DNA of 34,056 nt from Candidatus Yaniella excrementigallinarum (lineage in GTDB: Bacteria; Actinomycetota; Actinomycetes; Actinomycetales; Micrococcaceae). The first letter of the stretch is position 1; each line of letters starts with the position of its first letter. Where the stretch lies: the NCBI GenBank assembly GCA_019113675.1, contig DXHA01000033.1, positions 1 through 34,056 on the forward strand, in the 5' to 3' direction. The position numbers and the translations under genes are program-made. The notes under the pieces were generated by a model. It searched no databases. It saw only the letters and a list, made by a program, of their open reading frames with translations, and was not told the DNA's origin. This document shows positions 14,779 to 21,942 of this stretch, piece after piece.

Positions 14779-17012
14779 TAGTCGTTGTCTCCTGCGGAGT
14801 CATCCTCGTCAGAGGACTCATCTGAGTCACCGTCATCGGAATCTGAATCATCCGAATCGCTATCGGAGTCTGAATCACTGTCATCAGAGGAGCTGTTGCC
14901 CTCTTTACTCGGGTCACCGGTTGGGCCATCAAATTCTGGGAACTCATCGGTGTCATATTTGGGCCCGGCGGTCTTCATATAATCCACCCACATAGGCCCC
15001 GCGATGATTGATCCCCATACGTCATCGTAGTACCGGCCGCCAATGGTGGATCCTTCAAGTGTTTCGTTAATATTAGTGTACCGACCCATCCAAGAAGCGG
15101 TTGCAAGCTCTGACGTGTAGCCAACGAACCATGTTGACGTGGATTCGTTGTTGGTACCGGTTTTCCCAGCTATAGGAAAATCGAGCTCACCTTCGGAGAT
15201 GCGCTCATCGGCTATGGCTTCCAACGTGTTGTTGAGTTCTTTAATGTTGTCGGGATTCAGTGCCCCAGGATCACATTGGACCGGAGGAACCGTGTACTCC
15301 TCACCTTCAGCATCGACGATTGACTCAATGGCGCGTGGCTCGCAATATGTGCCACCAGAGCCCAAGGTTGAATAGGCCGAGGCCATAGTAAGCGGCGAGA
15401 CTTCCTGGGCTCCTAGTACAAATGATGGGTTCGAGGGATCAAGTGGCTCACCAGTCTCTGCCCCAGTGATCCCTGCAGCCGTGGTGATATCCGTGATTGA
15501 ACACAGATCAGTTTCATATGCCGCAGCAATGGTCGCAGTGTTGATCGACCAGTATAAGCCGTAGTCCATCCGCATAGGTTTATACATATCTTTGATAGCG
15601 TTCTTTGGACGCCAACCATCACTACCGATTTTGGCTTGGCCGCCGTCAAGACAGTATGCAGGGAATTTAGCACCCGTGTAGTTATTGCGAGAAGCATCTA
15701 CCTTATCGCGCATGGAATTACCCTCACCCATCCATGCCATAGCAACAAAGGGCTTAAGCGTGGACCCAGCTTGGAACCCGCCGCTATTGCCCCATTCGTG
15801 ATCGACGCTGAAGTTAAGGGTTGACGAACCACGTTCTTCTTCGACCGAATACTCGGTGTTTTGTGCCATGGCTTTAATGTTTCCGGTATCCTGCTGCACT
15901 GTGACCAGGGCAGCCCCGATCCCTTCGTTTTCATCGGCAGGAACATTAGTCTTAGCTGTTTCAACAGCGGTACGCTGTAGTTCAGAGTCCAATGTAGTGG
16001 TAATTTCCAAACCGCCACGATCCAGCATGCGCTGACGGGACTCTTTATCCGGTCCGAAGGCGGGGTCGGCCAGAACTAGACGCTGAACATAATCACAGAA
16101 ATAGCCAAAACCTTCTTCGGCATACAGACAGCCCGACGGCAGCGGGTTCATGTCTAAGTTAATATCGGTTGCGACTGCTTCCTCGTATTCGTCCTCGGTG
16201 ATGAAACCCTCATTGCGCATATTGCCTAACACCAGATCCCGGCGTTTTTTGGCAGCTTCTGGATTGGTTTCCGGATTCAGCGCATTTGGGGATTGAACCA
16301 AGCCGGCAAGAAGAGCTGACTCTGGAATATCAAGATCGGCGGCTGACTTATCGAAGAACAATCGCGCGGCTGCTTCCACCCCGTAGGTGCGACCCGAAAA
16401 CAGTACGATATTCAAGTAGCCTTCAAGGATTTCTTCTTTCGACATATCCTTTTCGACAGCCACTGCAAGCTTCATTTCACGCACTTTGTCTGGGATTTCT
16501 TTACTCCCTGACACTGTCGTTCGCAGGCCATTGAGGTTCTGATAGTTGACCAGCACGTTATTGACATACTGCTGAGTCAACGTAGAGGCGCCCTGTTGGG
16601 TATCCGAAACAATGTTGTGTACCGCCGCGCGAGCCACACCTTGTCCGTCCACACCGCCGTGTTCATAAAAGCGTTCATCTTCAATGGCGATGATCGCGTC
16701 AACCATGTGGTCGGAAATCTCATCGAGTTCTACCGGAGTGCGGTCTTCGGCATAGAAGGTCGCGATCTCCTCGCCGTCCTGGTCCTTAATGACAGACGGA
16801 GTAGACATGGGCTCTTCGTTTAATTCTGCTGGCAGCTGATCCAACATCTCAGTGCCGACCTGGGAAGCCGCGCCGGTCAACATACCCGCGGGCAACATGA
16901 TACCCGCGCCAATGGCTCCCAGCAGAGCAGAGATACCGAAAAAGGCGAGTAGTTTCGACAGCACTGAGTTGCTTTTAAGCACACCAGAACCTGAGGAAGT
17001 CATTTTGGCCAT
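14778..17012 (-). CDS. Class A penicillin-binding protein (glycosyltransferase/transpeptidase)
   Basis: This 744-residue bifunctional enzyme polymerises and cross-links peptidoglycan outside the cell. It has one N-terminal membrane helix (about 21-48), a GT51 domain with EDERFYEH at 111-118 (catalytic Glu111) and GASTLTQQYVNN, and a transpeptidase domain with STLK (Ser417-Lys420), SIN in YWSINTAT, and KTG at 617. No PASTA domain is visible. The last 39 residues are almost only Ser, Asp and Glu. ATG 17012 lacks a ribosome site, but TAGAAT sits six bases before it, so a leaderless transcript is likely; ATG 17003 is an alternative start. Its position matches ponA2 (Rv3682) of mycobacteria in gene order. 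Confidence 0.94.
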   Translation of the reverse strand: MAKMTSSGSGVLKSNSVLSKLLAFFGISALLGAIGAGIMLPAGMLTGAASQVGTEMLDQLPAELNEEPMSTPSVIKDQDGEEIATFYAEDRTPVELDEISDHMVDAIIAIEDERFYEHGGVDGQGVARAAVHNIVSDTQQGASTLTQQYVNNVLVNYQNLNGLRTTVSGSKEIPDKVREMKLAVAVEKDMSKEEILEGYLNIVLFSGRTYGVEAAARLFFDKSAADLDIPESALLAGLVQSPNALNPETNPEAAKKRRDLVLGNMRNEGFITEDEYEEAVATDINLDMNPLPSGCLYAEEGFGYFCDYVQRLVLADPAFGPDKESRQRMLDRGGLEITTTLDSELQRTAVETAKTNVPADENEGIGAALVTVQQDTGNIKAMAQNTEYSVEEERGSSTLNFSVDHEWGNSGGFQAGSTLKPFVAMAWMGEGNSMRDKVDASRNNYTGAKFPAYCLDGGQAKIGSDGWRPKNAIKDMYKPMRMDYGLYWSINTATIAAAYETDLCSITDITTAAGITGAETGEPLDPSNPSFVLGAQEVSPLTMASAYSTLGSGGTYCEPRAIESIVDAEGEEYTVPPVQCDPGALNPDNIKELNNTLEAIADERISEGELDFPIAGKTGTNNESTSTWFVGYTSELATASWMGRYTNINETLEGSTIGGRYYDDVWGSIIAGPMWVDYMKTAGPKYDTDEFPEFDGPTGDPSKEGNSSSDDSDSDSDSDSDDSDSDDGDSDESSDEDDSAGDND
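14781..14897 (-). repeat. Low-complexity Ser/Asp-coding tract at the PBP C-terminus
   Basis: Codons for residues 706-744 repeat TCx/GAx-type triplets on the coding strand, giving runs such as SDSDSDSDSDDSDSDD. The tract is a simple imperfect triplet/hexamer repeat, prone to length change by slippage in whole codons. The opposite strand reads as an open Ser/Glu frame, which is a shadow. Confidence 0.85.
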
Positions 17013-17082
17013 GCGGGCATTCTACCGGATAAGACCGGACCAAATCTGTCCCAATGCTTTCGGCGCAAGCTACGGTTAAGGC
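17013..17082. promoter_or_regulatory. Divergent leaderless-type promoters for the PBP and DUF4177-like genes
   Basis: On the minus strand TAGAAT (17019-17024) lies six bases before the PBP ATG. On the plus strand TACGGT (17071-17076) lies six bases before ATG 17083. Both match TANNNT at the distance expected when transcription starts at the initiation codon. No convincing -35 hexamers were seen. Confidence 0.5.
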
Positions 17083-17247
17083 ATGAGCGATATACAAAAG
17101 TGGGAGTACGCCACAATTCCGTTGTTGATTCATGCCACAAAACAAATTCTCGACCAATGGGGTGAGGATGGCTGGGAGCTTGTCACGGTCATTCCGGGCC
17201 CGGACGGTAACGCTCCGGTAGCTTATTTGAAGCGACCAAAAGCCTAA
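17083..17247 (+). CDS. Small DUF4177-like protein
   Basis: This 54-residue protein starts MSDIQKWEYATIPLLIHATK and contains the DUF4177-type core of an N-terminal KWEYAT strand, a helix, GWELVTV and a closing strand VAYLKRP. Homologues of this size sit directly before the RidA-family gene in actinobacteria (Rv3678A in M. tuberculosis), which supports it as a real gene although it is short. It has TACGGT six bases before the ATG and only a poorly spaced AAGG, so it may be leaderless. The ridA-like gene follows 12 bases after the stop, so they share a transcript. Function unknown. Confidence 0.85.
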   Translation: MSDIQKWEYATIPLLIHATKQILDQWGEDGWELVTVIPGPDGNAPVAYLKRPKA

Positions 17248-17259
17248 CGAAGGAGACAT

Positions 17260-17724
17260 ATGTCCGCTATTGAACAACGTCTTGAACAAGCCGGATACAC
17301 GTTGCCGGAAGTTGGAAAACCCTTGGCAGCATATGTGCCGACGATCCGCGATGGTGACCATGTCTATACCTCTGGTCAGCTTCCGTTGGTAGACGGCAAG
17401 CTTGCTGCCACCGGGAAAGTCGGCGACGCTGTGAGCATCGAGGACGCCGCCAGCTATGCACGGATTTGTGTGCTCAACGCATTGGCCGCGATTAAGGCCG
17501 AAATCGGTAATCTGGATAACGTTACCCAGATTACTAAGGTTGTGGGGTTTATTTCGTCTGCAACAGATTTCGATCAGCAACACGTGGTGCTTAATGGTGC
17601 ATCAGAATTTCTTGGCGAAATTTTCCAAGACCGCGGCATCCATGCTCGATCGGCTGTGGGTGTGGCTATGTTGCCGATGAATGCGCCGGTAGAAGTCGAG
17701 ATGATTGTTAAGGTCGCGGAATAA
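17260..17724 (+). CDS. RidA/YjgF-family protein (Rv3678c-like)
   Basis: Proteins of this family usually hydrolyse reactive enamine/imine intermediates, protecting PLP enzymes. The 154-residue product is longer than classic RidA (about 128) and matches the mycobacterial Rv3678c type. It has the family core VYTSGQLPLVDGKL and the C-terminal HARSAVGVAMLPMNAPVEVE, with Arg130 at the position of the catalytic Arg105 of E. coli RidA. AAGGAG lies four bases before the ATG. A bidirectional terminator follows. The canonical substrate is not certain for this subgroup. Confidence 0.9.
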   Translation: MSAIEQRLEQAGYTLPEVGKPLAAYVPTIRDGDHVYTSGQLPLVDGKLAATGKVGDAVSIEDAASYARICVLNALAAIKAEIGNLDNVTQITKVVGFISSATDFDQQHVVLNGASEFLGEIFQDRGIHARSAVGVAMLPMNAPVEVEMIVKVAE

Positions 17725-17741
17725 TTAACGTTGTAACAGCA

Positions 17742-17784
17742 AAAAACACGGGCTAAAACGCTGAAAGTTTTAGCCCGTGTTTTT
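17742..17784. terminator. Bidirectional intrinsic terminator between the RidA-family gene and crp
   Basis: An 18-bp perfect stem (17742-17759 with 17767-17784) with a 7-base loop GCTGAAA has A-rich and T-rich ends, so it gives a U tract when transcribed from either side. It serves the converging RidA-family and crp genes. Confidence 0.93.
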
Positions 17785-17801
17785 ATCTCAGTAGTTGGTA
17801 T

Positions 17802-18479
17802 TTAGCGTGCGCGTTGACGCAACCGCTGTAGATCCAAGACGATCACAGCGCGGTTTTCCAAGCGGAGCCAGTCGCGCTGTACAAATTCGGCAAGCGCTTT
17901 GTTGACCGTTTCGCGAGATGCACCGACTAGCTGGGCTAGCTCCTCTTGCGTCAGATCGTGGGCGACGAGCAAACCATCGGCGGTTGGGCGACCGAAACGG
18001 TCGGCCAAATCTAGAAGTGCCTTAGCTACACGGCCTGGCACGTCGGAGAATACGAGATCGGCCAGCGACTCGTTGGTACGTGATAGGCGACGGGCTAAGG
18101 CCCCAAGTAGCTGCATCGAGACTTCTGGTGACGAGTAGATGACTTTGCGGAGGTTTTCGTGGCGCAACCCGGCCAAACTGGTTGCAGACACTGCGGTGGC
18201 TGACGCTGAGCGAGGAGCCGGGTTGAATAGTGCCATTTCACCGAAGACTTCGCCCGGTCCCAGGATTGCCAGCAGGTTTTCACGACCATCTGGTGCGGTG
18301 CGGCCCAGTTTGATCTTGCCCGATAAGATGACGTACAGCTGATCTCCATCATCACCTTCGTGAAATACCGAGGCTCCGCGGGAAAGCTCAACCTCGGTCA
18401 GCTCCGCGGTCAGAGCGCTGAACACCTCATCATCGAGGTGTGTGAAGAGCGGTGCATTGCGCAATACGTCCAAATCCAT
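17802..18479 (-). CDS. crp: CRP/FNR-family cAMP-type transcription regulator (GlxR/Rv3676-like)
   Basis: The 225-residue product, near the length of Rv3676, has an N-terminal cyclic-nucleotide-binding barrel: GDQLYVILSGKIKLG, then the phosphate-binding cassette GEMALFNPAPRSASATA with its Arg. A long dimerisation helix and a C-terminal winged helix-turn-helix follow (LTQEELAQLVGASRETVNKAL). It should bind TGTGA-N6-TCACA sites as a dimer; three such sites occur in this window, one of them upstream of this gene. ATG 18479 has AAGGAAAG about ten bases upstream. The 5' region is long, about 130 bases if the TAGAAT at 18616-18621 is the -10. Confidence 0.94.
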   Translation of the reverse strand: MDLDVLRNAPLFTHLDDEVFSALTAELTEVELSRGASVFHEGDDGDQLYVILSGKIKLGRTAPDGRENLLAILGPGEVFGEMALFNPAPRSASATAVSATSLAGLRHENLRKVIYSSPEVSMQLLGALARRLSRTNESLADLVFSDVPGRVAKALLDLADRFGRPTADGLLVAHDLTQEELAQLVGASRETVNKALAEFVQRDWLRLENRAVIVLDLQRLRQRAR

Positions 18480-18787
18480 TGTTTTGTAGCTTTCCTTACT
18501 GGCCTCGTGGGCCGAACTAAAACTCTTGCCGAAACTTGGTTATTTATGTGGGTGGCCGATAACTACCGGTTCGGGCACATAAACACTAGTGCGTTTCAAG
18601 GTGGGCTTCCCAGCGATTCTACCGAATGTAGAAGCCCATGTGGAAATCGTCACAACCACAGGCGAAGCTATTCTTCCACGATAAACTAAAATTCAACCGA
18701 AATACTACGCTAATGGCAAGGCGGTTCTGCACAAAACCTAAATAAGGTTACGCTTAGAAGGCTGTAACCACCCCAAAGAACGGCTGA
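18480..18787. other. Divergent intergenic region between crp and marP
   Basis: No gene is seen in these 308 bases. They hold a minus-strand -10 candidate TAGAAT (18616-18621) for crp, an 8-bp inverted repeat around it (18602-18609 with 18631-18638), a CRP-type site (18639-18654), and a plus-strand TACGCT (18749-18754) that may be the marP -10. The last reads TACGCTTAGA, the same ten bases as at the purD promoter. Confidence 0.6.
18639..18654. promoter_or_regulatory. CRP/GlxR-type operator upstream of crp
   Basis: TGTGGAAATCGTCACA matches TGTGA-N6-TCACA at nine of ten positions. If the crp -10 is TAGAAT at 18616-18621, the site centre is about 37 bases upstream of the start point, next to or over the -35 region, which fits autoregulation. 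Confidence 0.7.
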
Positions 18788-19984
18788 ATGGGACGGTGGG
18801 ACATTATAGGGTTCTCCTGGCTTGACTGGGCGCTGGTGCTCGTGTTGCTCGTCATAATCGTCAACGGCTTTCGCCGGGGTTTTTGGGTTTCGATGGGTAC
18901 CATCATCGGCGCGATTGCAGGGGTGCTCGGTGGCTTAGTGTTGATGCCCGTTATTGTTGAACTGGTGCCAGCCGGTGTCGTACGTATCGTGGCTATGGTT
19001 GCTGTTACTGCAGTGCTCATCTGGTTCGGTATGTGGTTGGGACAGATGATTGGGCGAAGATTACGGCTACAAATCAGCCACCCCACCATGCGTACCATCG
19101 ATAAATTCTTGGGCGCAATTGGAAACACCGCCATTGCCGCAGTCTTGATCTCGCTGATCGCCTTTTCTGTTTCTTCGGTCGGGGTACCCGGAATTACCAG
19201 TGTGCTGAAACAGTCTCGGATTGTGTCCGTAGTAACCCAACTGACCCCAGAAAGTGCCCGAGCCTGGATCGCACAGGTGCGTGCTGATGTACTGGATTCA
19301 TCAGAATTACCGGAACTGGAACTGGCAGATGACGACGCTCCCGATGCTGAAGAGCCTGCTGTTGAGCCCAGCACGGCTGTCGAAGATGTTAGTGCATCTT
19401 CCGTACGTATTACCGGTAGCGCCTATGAATGTGGGCAAAGTCAGACGGGTTCGGGATTTGCCCTGACGCCTGACCGAGTGTTAACGAACGCACACGTGGT
19501 TGCCGGGGTAGAAGCCCCTCAGGTAGAAAGCAACGACGGGCAGTTATTTACCGGTGAAGTTGTGGCATTCGACCCGGAAGTCGACGTCGCTGTCATTGCG
19601 TTACCGGGGGCCCAACTACCCACGGTGGAGTTTGGTGATCCGATTGATCCGGGCACAGAAGCTTTTGTATTGGGCTATCCCTCGGGCGGGCCACACCAAA
19701 TTACCGGTGCGCAGATACAAGCCCGTGGCCCAGCTACGGTGGCTAATATTTATGATCAAAATCCGCAGCTTCGTGATGTGTACCAGGTAGCAGCCGATGT
19801 ACGTCAGGGCAACTCTGGTGGGGCACTGGTGGCTGAAGATGGCTCAGTTGCCGGGATTATTTTTGCTCGTGCCTCTGATGCGGAAATAGGTTACGCCTTG
19901 ACTCGGGACGAAATCTCCCAGGTCGTAACCGAAGCGCCGGGTTTATCTGACACAGTGGCCACTGGGCACTGTCTCGAGGAGTGA
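18788..19984 (+). CDS. marP: MarP-type membrane serine protease (CvpA-like membrane domain plus trypsin-like domain)
   Basis: In M. tuberculosis MarP is a periplasmic protease needed for acid and oxidative stress survival. This 398-residue protein has about four N-terminal membrane helices (residues 10-150) of the CvpA type, then a trypsin-like domain with the triad His236 (TNAHVVAG), Asp266 (EVDVAVIAL) and Ser343 (QGNSGGAL). The mycobacterial triad is H235/D264/S343. Cys215 and Cys395 correspond to the redox disulfide C214-C395. The length differs by one residue. ATG 18788 has no strong ribosome site. A possible -10 (TACGCT) lies 34 bases upstream, so there may be a short leader. Confidence 0.95.
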   Translation: MGRWDIIGFSWLDWALVLVLLVIIVNGFRRGFWVSMGTIIGAIAGVLGGLVLMPVIVELVPAGVVRIVAMVAVTAVLIWFGMWLGQMIGRRLRLQISHPTMRTIDKFLGAIGNTAIAAVLISLIAFSVSSVGVPGITSVLKQSRIVSVVTQLTPESARAWIAQVRADVLDSSELPELELADDDAPDAEEPAVEPSTAVEDVSASSVRITGSAYECGQSQTGSGFALTPDRVLTNAHVVAGVEAPQVESNDGQLFTGEVVAFDPEVDVAVIALPGAQLPTVEFGDPIDPGTEAFVLGYPSGGPHQITGAQIQARGPATVANIYDQNPQLRDVYQVAADVRQGNSGGALVAEDGSVAGIIFARASDAEIGYALTRDEISQVVTEAPGLSDTVATGHCLEE

Positions 19985-20059
19985 TTTTCGCAGGTCACCT
20001 GGGCTGTGGTCGTTCTGCCCCCATTGTTCTCCTGAGGCGTACCGCGTATTCTTAGGTGA

Positions 20060-20076
20060 TATAAGTCATTTTGACT
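20060..20076 (+). promoter_or_regulatory. Possible metP -10 (TATAAG) with overlapping inverted repeat
   Basis: TATAAG (20060-20065) matches the -10 consensus in five of six bases but has no clear -35. The repeat AGTCA-TTT-TGACT (20064-20076) overlaps it and the likely start point, as an operator might. It lies 28 bases before the ATG. Confidence 0.35.
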
Positions 20077-20103
20077 CATATTCACTTGCGCAAAGGGGTA
20101 AAC

Positions 20104-21732
20104 ATGTCCTCTCAAACTACATCAATGCCAGCTAAGGCTCACGATCGCGAAGATTTTGGTGGTCGTTGGGTGTTTATCCTGGCGGCAATGGGTTCTGCGG
20201 TCGGCCTGGGAAATATTTGGCGTTTCCCATACATCGCATATGAAAACGGTGGCGGCGCCTTTATCATCCCGTATCTGGTCGCGCTGTTATCCGCCGGTAT
20301 TCCATTGCTATTTTTTGATTATTCCATCGGGCACCGATTCAAGGGATCGCCACCGTTGGCCTTCCGTCGCCTTGCGAAATGGACCGAAGGTGTCGGTTGG
20401 TGGCAGGCCATGATCTGTGTAGTTATCGGTGTCTACTACGCTGCGATTCTGGGCTGGTCGGCCAGTTATATATACTTTTCTTCCACTGAAGCCTGGGGTA
20501 ATGACGCAAACGCTTTCTTCTTTGAAGATTACCTGCAGATGGCAGAGACACCTGCCATGGATTTCACCATCGTTCCAGGGGTCTTTTGGCCGATGCTGGC
20601 GGTGTGGATCGCCGTGCTGGTTGTTCTAGGGATGGGGGTCCGTCGCGGAATTGGCATGGCTTCGGCAATCGGGATCCCTATTTTGGTTGTGATGTTCTTG
20701 GTTCTGGTGGGCATTGCTTTGTCTCTACCAGGCTCCGCCGGTGGTCTAGATGCATTATTCACACCGGACTGGGGCGCCCTGTTAAACCCCGGGGTTTGGA
20801 TAGCGGCCTACGGCCAAATCTTTTTCTCACTGTCAGTGGGCTTTGGCATCATGATCACCTATTCCTCGTATTTGAAAAAACGCACCAACTTGACCGGTTC
20901 GGGCTTGGTCGTAGGGTTCTCGAACTCAGGGTTTGAAATCCTAGCCGGCATTGGCGTGTTTTCCGCATTGGGCTTTATGGCTCAGACTGCCGGGGTCCAT
21001 ATTGAAGAAGTTGTGACCTCCGGAATCGGGCTGGCATTTGTAGCGTTTCCTGAAATTATTTCTCAAGCACCACTTGGACTGGGCCCCATCATTGGGGTGT
21101 TGTTCTTTGGGTCATTGCTATTTGCCGGATTCACTTCTATGGTTTCGATCCTTGAAGTCACCTTATCGGCAGTCAAAGATAAAACCGGGTGGTCACGGGT
21201 GACGGTGGTTTCAACCTTCGGTGTGCTCATCGCACTGCTGTCCCTGATCGGCTTTGGTACGACCTCGGGACTCCACCTGTTGGATGTCTCGGATTACTTT
21301 GTGAATCAGTTCGGCATTGTTGCTGCAGCATTTGTTGCCGTCGTCGTCGTGGCCTGGCTGCTACGTCGTCTGGATCGGATGGTCAAGCACCTTAATAAGG
21401 TTTCTTCATTCCGGCTGGGTGCTATCTATAAATTCCTGATTGGTATCTTGTTGCCCGTTGTACTGGGCTACACACTGATTGCAGAATTTATCGACCAAAT
21501 AAGTGCCGAAGAACCATATGGTGGTTTACCAAATTGGTACATTAATACTTTCGGGTGGGGCATGGTTATCAGCTTGATTGTGATTGGTATTATCCTGTCG
21601 CTGGTGCCCTGGAGTAAGAAGTCAGCCCTTTATGTCGAACGTTCTGAAAACGAATATCCGTTGGATGATGCCGACCATATTGAAGGTAAACACGTCGCTC
21701 ATCACGAAACAGGACAGGAGGTCGGATCATGA
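20104..21732 (+). CDS. metP: Sodium-dependent methionine/alanine importer, large subunit (NSS family)
   Basis: The 542-residue product is a neurotransmitter:sodium symporter family transporter. It opens with the hallmark first helix: FILAAMGSAVGLGNIWRFPY followed by ENGGGAFIIPYLVAL. About twelve membrane helices follow. The tiny gene that overlaps its end is of the MetS type, so this pair corresponds to the MetP-MetS methionine and alanine importer known from Corynebacterium. ATG 20104 is chosen because AAAGGGG lies five bases before it; the longer frame starts at a TTG (20071) within the promoter. The acidic, His-rich C-terminus is cytoplasmic. Confidence 0.9.
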   Translation: MSSQTTSMPAKAHDREDFGGRWVFILAAMGSAVGLGNIWRFPYIAYENGGGAFIIPYLVALLSAGIPLLFFDYSIGHRFKGSPPLAFRRLAKWTEGVGWWQAMICVVIGVYYAAILGWSASYIYFSSTEAWGNDANAFFFEDYLQMAETPAMDFTIVPGVFWPMLAVWIAVLVVLGMGVRRGIGMASAIGIPILVVMFLVLVGIALSLPGSAGGLDALFTPDWGALLNPGVWIAAYGQIFFSLSVGFGIMITYSSYLKKRTNLTGSGLVVGFSNSGFEILAGIGVFSALGFMAQTAGVHIEEVVTSGIGLAFVAFPEIISQAPLGLGPIIGVLFFGSLLFAGFTSMVSILEVTLSAVKDKTGWSRVTVVSTFGVLIALLSLIGFGTTSGLHLLDVSDYFVNQFGIVAAAFVAVVVVAWLLRRLDRMVKHLNKVSSFRLGAIYKFLIGILLPVVLGYTLIAEFIDQISAEEPYGGLPNWYINTFGWGMVISLIVIGIILSLVPWSKKSALYVERSENEYPLDDADHIEGKHVAHHETGQEVGS

Positions 21733-21875
21733 CCGGTATCGCCATTATCATGCTTATCATTGCATGCGTAACCGTTTTTGGTGGACTCATCGCAGCGGTG
21801 ATCCACTTGCAACGCAACGCGGATGAAGACTCAGGCGAGTTTGCTGATGAAGCATCGGCAAGTCGCGGTTTATAG
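21729..21875 (+). CDS. metS: Methionine/alanine importer small subunit
   Basis: The 48-residue protein is one hydrophobic helix (residues 4-26, IAIIMLIIACVTVFGGLIAA) and an acidic tail (NADEDSGEFADEA). It overlaps the transporter stop by four bases (ATGA at 21729-21732) with GGAGG upstream in AGGAGGTC. Such small partners are needed for transport by MetP in Corynebacterium. A strong terminator follows nine bases after the stop. Confidence 0.9.
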   Translation: MTGIAIIMLIIACVTVFGGLIAAVIHLQRNADEDSGEFADEASASRGL

Positions 21876-21883
21876 AACGAGTT

Positions 21884-21926
21884 AAATGCCTCGGCCATCA
21901 CCGAAATGGTGATGGCCGAGGCATTT
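21884..21926. terminator. Bidirectional intrinsic terminator between metS and acs
   Basis: A perfect 19-bp stem (21884-21902 with 21908-21926) has a 5-base loop GAAAT and A- and T-rich ends. It serves the converging metS and acs genes. Confidence 0.93.
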
Positions 21927-21942
21927 TGTATTTGAAGGAGAG

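Noticed and set aside
14785-14982. Plus-strand open frame rich in Ser and Glu
   Set aside because: It is the complement of the Ser/Asp-coding tail of the PBP and has no start context.
20055-20070. CRP-like site before metP (AGGTGATATAAGTCAT region)
   Set aside because: About seven of ten matches, no better than expected by chance in intergenic DNA; the AGTCA/TGACT repeat is the clearer feature.
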